Program-made: the position numbers and the translations under genes
Shown here: in pieces, positions 7,356 to 16,316 of the stretch
Layout of the letters: the number at the start of each line of letters is the position of its first letter
Position numbering within the stretch: the first letter of the stretch is position 1
From: Lachnospiraceae bacterium
GTDB lineage: Bacteria; Bacillota; Clostridia; Lachnospirales; Lachnospiraceae
Assembly (NCBI GenBank): GCA_015056795.1
Contig: SVFO01000003.1
Location: 1-64,000 of the forward strand
Direction of reading: 5' to 3'
DNA length: 64,000 bases
The notes under the pieces: generated by a model
What the model saw: only the letters and a program-made list of their open reading frames with translations
Database searches by the model: none
What the model was told of the DNA's origin: nothing

Positions 7356-9800
7356 CTATTTCTTGACCTGAAATGTCACCTTGTCGCCCTTAAAGCCTGC
7401 ACTTACGACGTCGCCAGGCTGCACTCGCTTTGACAGAATCTCCTCTGCCAGCGCATCCTCCACAACCGTCTGGATGGCTCTCTTCAAGGGTCTCGCACCC
7501 ATCTTGGCATCGGAGTACTTGGTCACCAAATGCTCCTTCAGCGCGGGCGTGAGCGTCAGGTGAATGTCCATCTGTGCCTCACAGCGCTTCGTCAAATTCT
7601 TTGCAAGAAGGTTTACGATCTCCTTCATGTTATCATTGTTCAGCTGATGGAAGACAATAATCTCATCAATACGGTTGATGAACTCAGGCTTAAAGCTCTT
7701 CTTGACCTCTTCCATCACGGCGGATTTCATCCGCTCATAATCCTTCTTCTCATTCTTTTCCGCCGCGAAGCCGAGATTCTTGGGATCTACGATTCTCTGC
7801 GCTCCTGCGTTGGAGGTCATGATCAGAATGGTATTCTTAAAGCTTACCTTGCGGCCCTTGGAATCCGTAATGTGACCATCATCCAGCACCTGCAACAAAA
7901 TATTGAACACATCGGGATGCGCCTTCTCGATCTCATCAAAGAGCACTACGGAATATGGGTTTCTGCGAACCTTTTCCGAGAGCTGACCACCCTCGTCAAA
8001 GCCCACGTAGCCAGGCGGGGAACCAATCATCTTAGAGACGGAGTGTCCCTCCATATACTCCGACATGTCCACGCGAATCATGGCATCCTCAGAGCCAAAC
8101 ATTGCCTCAGCCAGAGCCTTCGACAGCTCCGTCTTTCCGACGCCAGTCGGTCCAAGGAAGAAGAAGGATCCAATGGGGCGGTTGGGATCTTTTAGTCCAA
8201 CCCTGCCTCTTCTCATGGCCTTCGCCACGGCATTGACCGCCTCCTCCTGTCCAATCACGCGCTTATGAAGAATGCTCTCAAGCTTTAAGAGCTTCTCGCT
8301 CTCCTTCTCTGCGAGCTTTGTCACTGGAATCTTCGTCCAGGTGGATACCACCCTCGCGATATCCTCCTCGCTCACCTCGTAGCGCTTTTCCTTCTCCTGA
8401 TCCTCTCTGCGTGCCACAAGCTTATCATACTTCTTTAACAGATCCGCCTGCTGCTGCTTGAGCTCTGCAGCCTGCGTAAAGATCTCCATGCGGATGGAAC
8501 GCTCAATCTGCTGATCCTTCTTCTTAATCTCAGCAAGGAGTTCCTTCTCCTTCTGTGGAATCTCCATCATTTGCAGTCTTGCACTCGCCGCTGCCTCATC
8601 AATCAGGTCAATGGCCTTGTCCGGAAGATTTCGGTCATTGATATAGCGCTCTGACAGCTTCACGGCTGCCTCAACGGCCTCCTTTGTGATGGTCACGCGA
8701 TGATGCTCCTCATAGCGCCCCTTGATGCCCTCCAGAATCTGGATGGCCTCCTCCTGCGTCGGTTCCTCGACATTGACGGGCTGGAATCTGCGCTCCAAAG
8801 CTGCATCCTTCTCCACATATTTCCGATACTCCGAAATCGTCGTGGCACCAATCATCTGCAGCTCACCCCTTGCCAGGGAAGGCTTTAGAATGTTGGAGGC
8901 GTCGATGGCGCCCTCTGCGCCGCCTGCTCCGATCAATGTGTGAATCTCGTCCAAAAACAGTACGATGTTACCATCGTCAATGACTTCCTTGATGACCTTT
9001 TTAATTCTTTCCTCGAATTCACCGCGGTACTTACTTCCTGCGACCATGCCAGAAAGATCCAAGGTCAAAACGCGCTTGTTCTGCACCGTAAATGGCACGT
9101 CACCTGATACAATACGAAGTGCAAGTCCCTCGACCACGGAGGTCTTTCCAACGCCAGGCTCGCCAATCAGGCAGGGGTTATTCTTCGTGCGGCGGCTCAA
9201 AATCTGAATCACCCTGCGAATCTCATCCTCCCTGCCGATGACGGGATCCAGCTTTCCCTCCCGTGCCAGCGCCGTAAGGTCACGGCTATATTGCTCCAAG
9301 GTAGAGGTCTTACCCCTTCCCTGATTCTTTCGTCCTAAATCCTCTTTGTACAGATTGCCATCCTGTCCAATGGCCTGCAGGGTCTCCACATAAACCTTCT
9401 GAAGGTTCACGTTCATGGCATTCATCAACCTGACTGCCACATTCTCTCCCTCTTTGATGATCGCAAGCAGTAGATGCTCCGTTCCGGCTTCCTTCTGTCC
9501 AAAGCGCTTTGCCTGCGTCTGTGCTTCCTCTAAAATCCTCTGAGCCCTTGGGGAGTATCCCTCACGATCCCGAACTGGCGTACCATTCTCAAAGGCAATC
9601 AGCTCGCGAATCATGTCCAAAAGACGATCTAATTCAACGCCATTCTCCGAAAGCACCTTTGCGGCAACGCCAGTTCCCTCTTCCAGAAGGCCTGCCAAAA
9701 TGTGCTCCGTTCCGATATAGCCCTGATTTAAGCTCCCTGCGCGTTTCGCCGCAAGGGAAAGGGCTGTTCTTGCTTTTTCCGTAAAAAACTGTGATTGCAT
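7356..9800 (-). CDS. clpC: ATP-dependent Clp protease ATP-binding subunit ClpC
   Basis: The 814 residues give the full ClpC layout. A double N-terminal Clp repeat (about 1-145) leads to the first AAA+ module with Walker A GEPGVGKT near 213. A coiled-coil middle domain (about 410-470) separates this from the second AAA+ module with Walker [10 protein letters not shown] near 549, and a D2-small domain ends the protein. The middle domain sets ClpC apart from ClpA. The hexamer unfolds proteins and feeds them to ClpP, which is not in this window. Three bases separate it from a GntR-type repressor gene upstream; the usual ctsR-mcsA-mcsB genes of Firmicutes are missing. Confidence 0.97.
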   Translation of the reverse strand: MQSQFFTEKARTALSLAAKRAGSLNQGYIGTEHILAGLLEEGTGVAAKVLSENGVELDRLLDMIRELIAFENGTPVRDREGYSPRAQRILEEAQTQAKRFGQKEAGTEHLLLAIIKEGENVAVRLMNAMNVNLQKVYVETLQAIGQDGNLYKEDLGRKNQGRGKTSTLEQYSRDLTALAREGKLDPVIGREDEIRRVIQILSRRTKNNPCLIGEPGVGKTSVVEGLALRIVSGDVPFTVQNKRVLTLDLSGMVAGSKYRGEFEERIKKVIKEVIDDGNIVLFLDEIHTLIGAGGAEGAIDASNILKPSLARGELQMIGATTISEYRKYVEKDAALERRFQPVNVEEPTQEEAIQILEGIKGRYEEHHRVTITKEAVEAAVKLSERYINDRNLPDKAIDLIDEAAASARLQMMEIPQKEKELLAEIKKKDQQIERSIRMEIFTQAAELKQQQADLLKKYDKLVARREDQEKEKRYEVSEEDIARVVSTWTKIPVTKLAEKESEKLLKLESILHKRVIGQEEAVNAVAKAMRRGRVGLKDPNRPIGSFFFLGPTGVGKTELSKALAEAMFGSEDAMIRVDMSEYMEGHSVSKMIGSPPGYVGFDEGGQLSEKVRRNPYSVVLFDEIEKAHPDVFNILLQVLDDGHITDSKGRKVSFKNTILIMTSNAGAQRIVDPKNLGFAAEKNEKKDYERMKSAVMEEVKKSFKPEFINRIDEIIVFHQLNNDNMKEIVNLLAKNLTKRCEAQMDIHLTLTPALKEHLVTKYSDAKMGARPLKRAIQTVVEDALAEEILSKRVQPGDVVSAGFKGDKVTFQVKK

Positions 9801-9803
9801 TCC

Positions 9804-10175
9804 TTATCTCTCCATCCCGTCATAGATCTCGTCAACCAAATTGTGTATTTCTTCTCTAGGAACATTCTTACAATAGCTCTTTGCTAAGATAACCTGTAGC
9901 TCTCTTCGGATTTCCTCCATGAGCAGCGCCTGATTGGCATCCACGGCGATCACCGCGCCCTTGCGGCGGTCCACCTTGACATACCCCTCCTGTTTTAGAA
10001 GCGTATATGCCTTATTTACAGTATGCATGTTTATGCCAATAATATCCGCCAAACTTCTCACGCTTGGCAGGGATTCCCCCTCATGAAACTGATCCGTGGC
10101 GATGCCAAGAATGATTTGGTTGCGAAGCTGCAGGTATAATGCTTCGTCACTGTTAAAATCAATCTCAATAAACAT
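9804..10175 (-). CDS. GntR family (YtrA-type) transcriptional repressor
   Basis: The start at 10175 (MFIEIDFNSDEALYLQLRNQI, 123 residues) is set by AGAAAGGAGG about 7 bases before it; the upstream ATG at 10238 has no such site. The N-terminal 75 residues form the GntR winged helix (LPSVRSLADIIGINMHTVNKAYTLLKQEGYV). The short tail of about 45 residues is of YtrA type: too small to bind a metabolite and probably for dimerisation. Most YtrA-type genes accompany ABC transporters, but this one sits 3 bases before clpC, so it is likely to control that chaperone. Five phased ATTAACAC repeats lie directly upstream and are its probable operators. Confidence 0.88.
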   Translation of the reverse strand: MFIEIDFNSDEALYLQLRNQIILGIATDQFHEGESLPSVRSLADIIGINMHTVNKAYTLLKQEGYVKVDRRKGAVIAVDANQALLMEEIRRELQVILAKSYCKNVPREEIHNLVDEIYDGMER

Positions 10176-10212
10176 GATGGGGCCTCCTTTCTGAATGTAA
10201 TCGCTTAGAAAT

Positions 10213-10291
10213 ATTAACACACGACTTATAATTAACACTCGGATTTTATTAACACTCGATTTTTAATTAACACTCGATTTTTAATTAACAC
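10213..10291 (-). repeat. five phased ATTAACAC repeats upstream of gntR-clpC
   Basis: ATTAACAC starts at 10213, 10231, 10248, 10266 and 10284, giving steps of 18, 17, 18 and 18 bases. The later copies sit in a longer unit reading ATTAACACTCGATTTTTA. On the coding strand each reads GTGTTAAT. Same-orientation sites at nearly constant spacing suggest cooperative binding of a regulator, most simply the adjacent YtrA-type repressor. Confidence 0.8.
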
Positions 10292-10293
10292 TC

Positions 10294-10442
10294 GAATTGC
10301 TTCGTTGCTTCGCAACTCTCGCAATTCTAAAAACATTCGACATCCGCTGATTTGCTGCGCAAATCGCTACTGTCTCATGTTTTTGCGGGTCTCAAGGCAT
10401 TCCAGTTCCTTTCGTGCAAGCACGAGGAACTGGATGCTTTGA
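10294..10442. repeat. cluster of three hairpins, part of a dispersed repeat
   Basis: Three perfect or near-perfect hairpins follow one another: 10294-10327 (GAATTGC/GCAATTC with inner GTTGC/GCAAC), 10349-10365 (GATTTGC/GCAAATC) and 10392-10442 (outer TCAAGGCAT/ATGCTTTGA, inner CCAGTTCCT/AGGAACTGG and CGTGC/GCACG). The segment 10314-10353 is about 80 percent identical to 32020-32059. This accounts for the gene-free stretch between the gntR promoter region and the next gene's terminator. Confidence 0.65.
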
Positions 10443-10469
10443 TCCCCTGTGTTAATAATCATATAACAG

Positions 10470-10498
10470 CAAAGGGGCAGTGTCAACCTGCCCCTTCG
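10470..10498 (-). terminator. terminator of the SH3-domain gene
   Basis: GGGGCAG pairs with CTGCCCC around a short loop, followed on the minus strand by TTTGCTGTT. The T-run is weak but the stem is GC-rich and well placed, about 40 bases after the stop at 10537. Confidence 0.6.
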
Positions 10499-10536
10499 AA
10501 AGTTTATAACTATTTTAGATTATTTTCAGTTTCCGA

Positions 10537-12135
10537 TCATTCGTCGCTGTCCCAATTGAGGAACTCGTATTCCATGTCGTCGTTATCCTGCACGAAATTC
10601 TTAGGACGATTGGGTGCTGCCTGAGGCTGGCCTTGAGGTCCATTCACTGGTCTCTGCTGAGGCTGACCGCCCATAGGTCTCTGTCCCTGTGCATCCATGG
10701 GTCTCTGTCCCGGCTGACCATTCATAGGTCTCTGGCCCTGTGCGTCCATGGGTCTCTGTCCCGGCTGACCATTCATTGGTCTCTGACCCTGTCCGTCTAC
10801 CGGTCTCTGCTGAGGCTGGCCGCCCATAGGTCTCTGGCCCTGTGCGTCTACCGGTCTCTGTCCCGGCTGACCGTTCATAGGTCTCTGACCCTGTGCGTCA
10901 GCGGGTCTCTGTCCAGGCTGACCATTCGGTCTCTGGCCCTGCTGTGCACCTGCGGGTCTCTGACCCTGCTGTGCACCTGCAGGTCTCTGGCCAGGCTGAC
11001 CATTCGGTCTCTGACCAGGCTGGCGATTGCCAGTGCTTCTCTGACCATTCGCGGGGCGTCCGTCTTCTCTGCTGCGTCCCTCTAAGCCATCTCTAATTGC
11101 AGGCTTTTCTCTGCCATTCGCCTGATTTCTAGCGGGTCTGTCAGAGGTACGTCTCGGGGTGTTGTTCTCGATGGAAGCGATGAATGCTGCTTCCTTTGCT
11201 TCCTTCAGTCTGTAGAACAGGTATCCTGCTCCGCCACATGCGAGTACTGCAACGATGATGAAGAAGATCAACCAACCCTTTCTGGATTTTGCTTTCTTAT
11301 TCGCTGCTTCATACAGAGACTTATATTCATTTGCAGCGCTGAACAGCTGCTCAATCTTGTACTGCTCGTTCTTCTCGAGATCCTGGATCCACCACTCCTC
11401 ATTGATCAGCTTCGTCTCATAACGCTTGCTGGGAGTTACGGTTTCCGTATCCTTCTTCGGCTCAGTATCGTCGGGAATCGTGGGATCGTTATCTACGGGC
11501 GTCGAGGTCTCGGTACCAGTAGAATCAATGGGTCTGATCTCACCGGAAATGACCAGATAATCACTGCGGATGTAACCAACCTTTTCGGAACCTTCCACCA
11601 TTAATCTTACCTGATACCAGGTCTTCTTGTCTTCGCCGACAACCTTACCGATAACCGTTACATCCGTTCCCTTAGCCACGGTTGCCAGAATGTTGTTGCT
11701 GGTCGTCGTAGAGGCGCTGGTACGAACTCTTACGGTATTGCTGCCTGCAACGGTCGCGCCAACGGGCGTTACTTCTTCTACGACTCCACTGCTTCCGCCA
11801 TCGGAAACTCCAGTATTCGTAGTGCCTTTGGTAATCAGGTCGGAACGAATGTAACCCTTATCGCTTCCCACCGTGACTGCATACCACTTTTTTCCGTCTC
11901 CGTCCTTGCCGTCTACCAAATCGCCAAGCTCAACCGTCGTTCCCTTTTCCAGCTTCTTTACCAAATCACCATTCTTGCTGGGTGTCTTACGCATGTTTAC
12001 GCCTGTATTGGTCGTACCTGACTCTGCATGAACCACGGTTCTAAAACCTTCTGCAAAGATCACAAGCGCGAACGCAAACGCAATCATCGTTATTACCTTT
12101 CGCCAAACTTTCATCCCTTGTGCTTTCCCCGCCAT
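10537..12135 (-). CDS. membrane protein with two SH3 domains and Gly-Gln-Arg-Pro repeats
   Basis: This 532-residue protein has an N-terminal signal (about 9-37, ending VVHAES) and two bacterial SH3 domains at about 40-100 (TNTGVNMRKTPSKNG, then GYIRSDLI) and 130-197 (VRVRTSASTTTSNN, then VGYIRSDYLV). A Thr/Pro linker leads to a transmembrane helix near 284-308. The remainder is a Pro/Gln/Arg-rich tail of about 15 near-identical GQRPMNGQP-like units and an acidic end. SH3b domains usually bind peptidoglycan, so the N-terminal half should be outside the cell. By a simple one-helix topology the repeat tail would be cytoplasmic. I do not know the function. Confidence 0.75.
   Translation of the reverse strand: MAGKAQGMKVWRKVITMIAFAFALVIFAEGFRTVVHAESGTTNTGVNMRKTPSKNGDLVKKLEKGTTVELGDLVDGKDGDGKKWYAVTVGSDKGYIRSDLITKGTTNTGVSDGGSSGVVEEVTPVGATVAGSNTVRVRTSASTTTSNNILATVAKGTDVTVIGKVVGEDKKTWYQVRLMVEGSEKVGYIRSDYLVISGEIRPIDSTGTETSTPVDNDPTIPDDTEPKKDTETVTPSKRYETKLINEEWWIQDLEKNEQYKIEQLFSAANEYKSLYEAANKKAKSRKGWLIFFIIVAVLACGGAGYLFYRLKEAKEAAFIASIENNTPRRTSDRPARNQANGREKPAIRDGLEGRSREDGRPANGQRSTGNRQPGQRPNGQPGQRPAGAQQGQRPAGAQQGQRPNGQPGQRPADAQGQRPMNGQPGQRPVDAQGQRPMGGQPQQRPVDGQGQRPMNGQPGQRPMDAQGQRPMNGQPGQRPMDAQGQRPMGGQPQQRPVNGPQGQPQAAPNRPKNFVQDNDDMEYEFLNWDSDE
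10625..11040 (-). repeat. in-frame tandem repeats coding for GQRP units
   Basis: Units of about 24-36 bases encoding GQRP followed by a short variable stretch (MNGQP, MDAQ, VDAQ, AGAQQ and similar) are repeated about 15 times within the 3' third of the SH3-domain gene. Near-identity at the DNA level points to recent expansion and likely length variation between strains. Confidence 0.85.
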
Positions 12136-12222
12136 CTTTATCAGCCTTCCTTCCTCATATTCTATCTTTTTGCCTAACTCACGTCAGGCTTCGTATTTCC
12201 TAATCCCCTTTTTGTCATTGGC

Positions 12223-13500
12223 TTATGCTTCGTCGATCGCCTTGCCAATGTCCGTTCTCATATACTTATTCTCGAAGTCTACCCATTTCGTGGCCTCATA
12301 GGCCTTAGCACGAGCTTCCTTCAGCGTAGCGCCCTTGGCCGTTACGCCAAGCACTCTGCCTCCATTGGTCACTACTCTTCCCTGATCATCGAACTTACTG
12401 CCGGCATGGAAGCAATAATAATCCTCCTTGCCTTCAAAGTTCTCCAGGCCCTTGATCTCAAAGCCTTTTTTGTAGGAAACAGGATATCCGTCGGAGGCAA
12501 GCACTACACAAACAGCTGCCTTATCCTCAAATTCCAGCTCCACCTTGTCGAGCGTTCCGTCGATGCAGGCATCCACAACGTCCATGATGTCATTCTTCAT
12601 GCGGCAGAGCACCACCTGTGCCTCAGGATCACCGAATCTTGCATTGAACTCCAATACTCTCGGTCCCTTCGGTGTCAGCATTAAGCCAAAGAAAATGACG
12701 CCCTTGAAGGGTCTTCCCTCTGCTGCCATGGCATCCACGGTCGCCTGATAAATGTACTTCTTACAGAAATCATCCACCTCTGCGGTATAGAACGGGCTGG
12801 GAGAAAAGTTTCCCATGCCTCCGGTATTCAGTCCCTGATCACCGTCCTTCGCTCTCTTATGATCCTGTGCGGAGCTCATGATGCGAATGGTCTTTCCATC
12901 CACGAAGGACAGCACGGAAACCTCTCTGCCAGTCATGAATTCCTCAATGACCATGCGGTTTCCAGCACTTCCAAAGTGCTTATCCATCATGATTTCCTTC
13001 ACGCCAGCCTTTGCCTCTTCGAGGTTGTTGCAGATCAGAACACCCTTGCCGAGTGCAAGTCCGTCTGCCTTCAAAACAATGGGCATGTCCGCCGTCTCTA
13101 AGTATTTCAGTGCTTTTTCGGGATCATCGAAGGTCTCGTAAGCAGCCGTCGGAATGTTGTATTTCTTCATCAAATCCTTTGAGAAGGCCTTGCTTCCCTC
13201 CAGAATTGCCGCTGCCTTGTTTGGTCCAAATGCGCGAAGTCCGTTTGCCTCCAGCACATCCACCAAACCGCCTACCAAAGGATCATCGGGTGCTACAAAC
13301 ACCAGATCCACGGCCTTTTCCTTTGCATAGGCCACAATCTTGTCAAACTCCATGACGCCGATGGAGGGCTCGCATTCTGCGATCTGTGCAATTCCTGCAT
13401 TTCCAGGAACACAGTATAACTTCTCCACCCGTTTACTCTTCTTCATGCTGACTGCGATCGCATGCTCGCGTCCGCCGCCACCCACGATTAGTACCTTCAT
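12223..13500 (-). CDS. purD: phosphoribosylamine-glycine ligase PurD
   Basis: PurD joins glycine to 5-phosphoribosylamine with ATP to give GAR, the second step of de novo purine synthesis. At 425 residues it has the normal single-domain bacterial length. It starts MKVLIVGGGGREHAI, has the ATP-grasp segment KADGLALGKGV near 146, and shows HKRAKDGDQGLNTGGMG and VLEFNARFGDPE typical of the family. It is the last pur gene of the run purE-purM-purN-purD, 27 bases after purN, and is followed by the unrelated SH3-domain gene. Confidence 0.98.
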   Translation of the reverse strand: MKVLIVGGGGREHAIAVSMKKSKRVEKLYCVPGNAGIAQIAECEPSIGVMEFDKIVAYAKEKAVDLVFVAPDDPLVGGLVDVLEANGLRAFGPNKAAAILEGSKAFSKDLMKKYNIPTAAYETFDDPEKALKYLETADMPIVLKADGLALGKGVLICNNLEEAKAGVKEIMMDKHFGSAGNRMVIEEFMTGREVSVLSFVDGKTIRIMSSAQDHKRAKDGDQGLNTGGMGNFSPSPFYTAEVDDFCKKYIYQATVDAMAAEGRPFKGVIFFGLMLTPKGPRVLEFNARFGDPEAQVVLCRMKNDIMDVVDACIDGTLDKVELEFEDKAAVCVVLASDGYPVSYKKGFEIKGLENFEGKEDYYCFHAGSKFDDQGRVVTNGGRVLGVTAKGATLKEARAKAYEATKWVDFENKYMRTDIGKAIDEA

Positions 13501-13527
13501 CCTTCCACCTCACTTCAATTCTTCTCG

Positions 13528-14154
13528 TTATGCCTTTTTGCGTACATGTCCGTCCACAATGGTAAGTCTTCCGTTTGCCACGTCGTCAATGGCCTGTGGC
13601 AGTAAGATCCATTCTGCCTGCTCCATCACCCTTCTTTGCAGGATTTCCGGCGTATCACCGTCCTCCACCATAACTGCCTTCTGCGCAATAATGGGGCCCT
13701 CGTCCATGCCCTCGTTCACGAAATGTACCGTGGCGCCCGTCACCTTCACGCCCCTTGCCAGCACCTTCTCATGTACCTTCAGTCCATAATAGCCCACGCC
13801 GCAGAACGAAGGAATCAGCGAAGGATGAATGTTGACAATCCTGTTGGAGAACTTTGCAACCATCTGCTCAGGAATCTTCACAAGGAAGCCTGCCAAAACA
13901 ACCAGATCAGGTGCAAGCTCGCACATCTTTGCCGTAAACGCCTCGTTAAATGCCGCCCTGTCAGGATATTCCTTCGGGGACATGCAAATCCCGGGAACGC
14001 CATATTTTGCAGCTCTGTCCAACGCCTTCACGCCAGGATTGTTGCTGATGACTGCAAGAATCTGCGTATTTGTAATCTTTCCTGCGTCAATGGCATCCAT
14101 GATGGCCTGCAGGTTTGTTCCGCCTCCGGATACGCAAACAACGATCTTTAGCAT
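13528..14154 (-). CDS. purN: phosphoribosylglycinamide formyltransferase PurN
   Basis: PurN transfers a formyl group from 10-formyltetrahydrofolate to GAR. At 208 residues it is of standard length. It starts [18 protein letters not shown], the phosphate-binding GGGTN loop, and carries the catalytic [10 protein letters not shown] region and the [18 protein letters not shown] segment with the conserved His and Asp. Its start overlaps the end of purM by 7 bases, indicating translational coupling. Confidence 0.98.
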   Translation of the reverse strand: MLKIVVCVSGGGTNLQAIMDAIDAGKITNTQILAVISNNPGVKALDRAAKYGVPGICMSPKEYPDRAAFNEAFTAKMCELAPDLVVLAGFLVKIPEQMVAKFSNRIVNIHPSLIPSFCGVGYYGLKVHEKVLARGVKVTGATVHFVNEGMDEGPIIAQKAVMVEDGDTPEILQRRVMEQAEWILLPQAIDDVANGRLTIVDGHVRKKA

Positions 14155-15173
14155 ATGGTCACGCCCTTTTCTCCTGCAACGCAGGTACCAACAAGATAAG
14201 CCTCCTCGCCTGCTGCCTTTAAGGCTGCGATGGTCTTCTCTGCATCAGCCGCATCCACTGCAAGCACCATGCCAAGGCCCATGTTGTAGGTGTTGTACAT
14301 CATTTCCTCAGCGATGTCGCCCGTCTTCTGCAAAAGCTTGAAGATGGCAGGAACCTCGTAGCTGTCCTTCTTCACCTCAGCGCGGATGCCATCGGGAAGC
14401 ATTCTCGGAATGTTCTCGTAGAAGCCGCCGCCAGTGATGTGACTACAGCCCTTGATGGTCACGCCTGCATCCTTTACGGACTTCAGAGCCTTTACATAGA
14501 TTCTAGTGGGAACGATCAGTGCCTCGCCCAGAGTTTTGCCCAGCTCATCATAATAGGTGTCAAGGCTTTCCTTCGTCATCTCAAAGACCTTTCTCACCAG
14601 GGAGAAGCCATTGGAGTGAACGCCAGAGGAAGCAATGCCAACCAGCGCGTCGCCAGCCTTGATCTTAGAGCCATCGATGATGTCCTTTGCATCAGCCACG
14701 CCAACGGTAAAGCCTGCAAGGTCATATTCATCCTCGGGCATCAGACCAGGATGCTCTGCGGTCTCTCCGCCGATCAGTGCACAGCCAGCCTGCTTACAGC
14801 CTTCTGCAACGCCCTTTACGATCTCAGCGATCTTTTCGGGATAGTTCTTGCCACAGGCAATATAGTCTAAGAAAAACAGGGGCTCGCCGCCTGCACATGC
14901 CACGTCGTTTACGCACATTGCCACGCAGTCGATGCCGACAGTATCATGCTTGTCCATAAGGAACGCCAGCTTGATCTTCGTTCCTACGCCGTCCGTTCCG
15001 GACAGGAGTACAGGATTTTCCATTCCCTTGAAATTTGCCATGGAGAAGGCTCCTGAGAATCCGCCAAGACCTCCCATTACTTCGGGACGCAAGGTCTCCT
15101 TTACGTGCTTCTTCATCAGCTCCACTGACTTGTAACCGGCTTCAATGTCTACGCCTGCTTTCTTGTAATCCAT
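14148..15173 (-). CDS. purM: phosphoribosylformylglycinamidine cyclo-ligase PurM
   Basis: PurM closes the imidazole ring of FGAM to give AIR using ATP. The 341 residues match family length. Landmarks are [19 protein letters not shown] at the N-terminus, [40 protein letters not shown] and the [11 protein letters not shown] loop. It overlaps purN by 7 bases downstream. Upstream, 392 bases containing a palindromic repeat element separate it from purE, so it is unclear whether transcription from purE reads through. Confidence 0.98.
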   Translation of the reverse strand: MDYKKAGVDIEAGYKSVELMKKHVKETLRPEVMGGLGGFSGAFSMANFKGMENPVLLSGTDGVGTKIKLAFLMDKHDTVGIDCVAMCVNDVACAGGEPLFFLDYIACGKNYPEKIAEIVKGVAEGCKQAGCALIGGETAEHPGLMPEDEYDLAGFTVGVADAKDIIDGSKIKAGDALVGIASSGVHSNGFSLVRKVFEMTKESLDTYYDELGKTLGEALIVPTRIYVKALKSVKDAGVTIKGCSHITGGGFYENIPRMLPDGIRAEVKKDSYEVPAIFKLLQKTGDIAEEMMYNTYNMGLGMVLAVDAADAEKTIAALKAAGEEAYLVGTCVAGEKGVTIC

Positions 15174-15565
15174 GTTTTTCCTCTCATTCTGCCGCTGGTT
15201 GCGGCTATGTATGGTTTGTTATGGTAAAGCCTCGGGGCTGGCTTGGAGCATTCTCTCAGGCACGTTCGCACTATGGGTCCAGCCAGCACGCGCAGAAGGC
15301 ATCCTCCCACTACGCGGGTCCCTCCTTCAGCTATGGTAGCGGTACTAAGTCCCCTCATGTGTTGTCCGTACTTTGTACGTCCATCACATGATACGTGGCC
15401 TAAGTACCGACGCTTGGGACACATGCCTGAGAGAACACATCCAAGCCTCCCCTCGAGGTTCCTACAATTCCGAATATACATTTGCAATGCACAAACCATT
15501 ACATTTTCAAGATGAATAATTCGTCATCCGAAAAATATGGTTTTCTAACTTAATTTTCACATGGA
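15174..15565. other. gene-free stretch between purE and purM
   Basis: These 392 bases hold the palindromic element at 15230-15458, a small hairpin GCCGC/GCGGC at 15191-15205, and an A/T-rich tail next to purE. Open frames here (for example 15149-15499 on the minus strand) follow from the repeat and lack ribosome binding sites, so I do not call them genes. Confidence 0.7.
15230..15458. repeat. palindromic element, copy A (229 bp)
   Basis: Ends are CCTCGGGG and CCCCTCGAGG, with imperfect inverted arms of about 30 bases (CTTGGAGCATTCTCTCAGGCA against TGCCTGAGAGAACACATCCAAG). Shared internal blocks are GCACGTTCGCACTATGGG at 15259-15276, GTAGCGGTACTAAG at 15336-15349 and GCCTAAGTACCGACGCTTGG at 15398-15417. 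Copy B at 20021-20163 carries the same blocks in reverse orientation. Copy A has two extra hairpin-forming segments inside. No transposase gene is present. Confidence 0.85.
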
Positions 15566-16132
15566 TTACTTCTCCATGTATTTTTTATAGCCCAATTCTT
15601 GAAGCTTCTCATCCTTGGCCACAACCTGGTTCTTCAGCTTTTCTGAATAAGCTTTCAGTTTTTTTAGGAGCGCGGGATCTGAGGTTGCGAGGATCTTGGC
15701 TGCGAGGAGTCCTGCATTCGCACCACCGTTAATGGCAACGGTTGCCACGGGGATGCCAGAGGGCATCTGTACGATGGAGTAGAGGGAATCTCTGCCGCCA
15801 AGGGACGTCGTATGCATGGGAATGCCAATGACGGGCATGGGGAAGATTGCCGCGCACATGCCGGGCAGATGTGCTGCCATGCCAGCTCCTGCAATAATTA
15901 CCTTGAAGCCCTTCTTCTCTGCGCTCTTCGCATATTCAAAAAATACGTCCGGTTCTCTGTGAGCGCTGATGATGGTCATCTCGTAAGGAACGCCAAGCTC
16001 CTCAAGGATGTCAGCTGCCTTTGCCATGATGGGCATGTCTGAATCGCTTCCCATCACAATGCCAACCTTTGCCGGCTCTGTCTTTTTTACGGTCTCTTTT
16101 TTGGCCGCAGTCTTGCTCTTTGCAATCGCCAT
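15566..16132 (-). CDS. purE: N5-carboxyaminoimidazole ribonucleotide mutase PurE
   Basis: PurE moves the carboxylate of N5-CAIR to give CAIR. The catalytic core begins near residue 22 (VGIVMGSDSDMPIM) and includes SAHREP with the conserved His and the GAGMAAHLPGM loop, as in class I enzymes. A Lys/Ala/Thr-rich extension of about 20 residues (AKSKTAAKKETVKKTEPA) precedes the core. This is unusual for PurE and looks disordered; a start inside the core is unlikely because GGAGG lies before the listed start. No purK is nearby. The protein is 188 residues. Confidence 0.96.
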   Translation of the reverse strand: MAIAKSKTAAKKETVKKTEPAKVGIVMGSDSDMPIMAKAADILEELGVPYEMTIISAHREPDVFFEYAKSAEKKGFKVIIAGAGMAAHLPGMCAAIFPMPVIGIPMHTTSLGGRDSLYSIVQMPSGIPVATVAINGGANAGLLAAKILATSDPALLKKLKAYSEKLKNQVVAKDEKLQELGYKKYMEK

Positions 16133-16186
16133 TTCCGCATTTCCTCCTCATTTCAGTTCTGCCTGTCCGCACGGGCTTTTTTCACC

Positions 16187-16255
16187 CGAACGGGAGTAAC
16201 GACTAGATAAGCCACTTCCAAACACAACTGTCCACAATATCTAGTCAATAGTTTA
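16187..16255 (-). promoter_or_regulatory. purE leader with possible PurR-like half-site
   Basis: The leader contains CCGAAC at 16186-16191, the core of the Firmicute PurR box, but only one copy and with a GC-rich flank. CTAGT and ACTAG form an inverted repeat near 16237-16255, overlapping a TTGACT on the minus strand. I see no purine riboswitch consensus. Regulatory assignment is tentative. Confidence 0.3.
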
Positions 16256-16316
16256 CTAGAAATGCGGACAGTATGCAAGGTCATTTTCAAGAATTTTAAT
16301 TAAGATTCTCTTAAGA

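Noticed and set aside
10213..10291. CRISPR array
   Set aside because: Repeats of 8 bases at 17-18 base spacing are far too short, spacers are not distinct, and no cas gene is present.
10625..11040. CRISPR-like repeats
   Set aside because: The repeats are in-frame coding units of the SH3-domain gene, with units of variable length.
15230..15458. A riboswitch shared by purM and pyrE
   Set aside because: The two copies lie in opposite orientation relative to their flanking genes, so they cannot act as the same cis-acting RNA for both.
15035..15499. Open frames across the 15.2 kb palindrome
   Set aside because: They arise from the repeat element; the same peptide fragments (SQARSHYGSS) recur at copy B in a different context, and no ribosome binding site is present.
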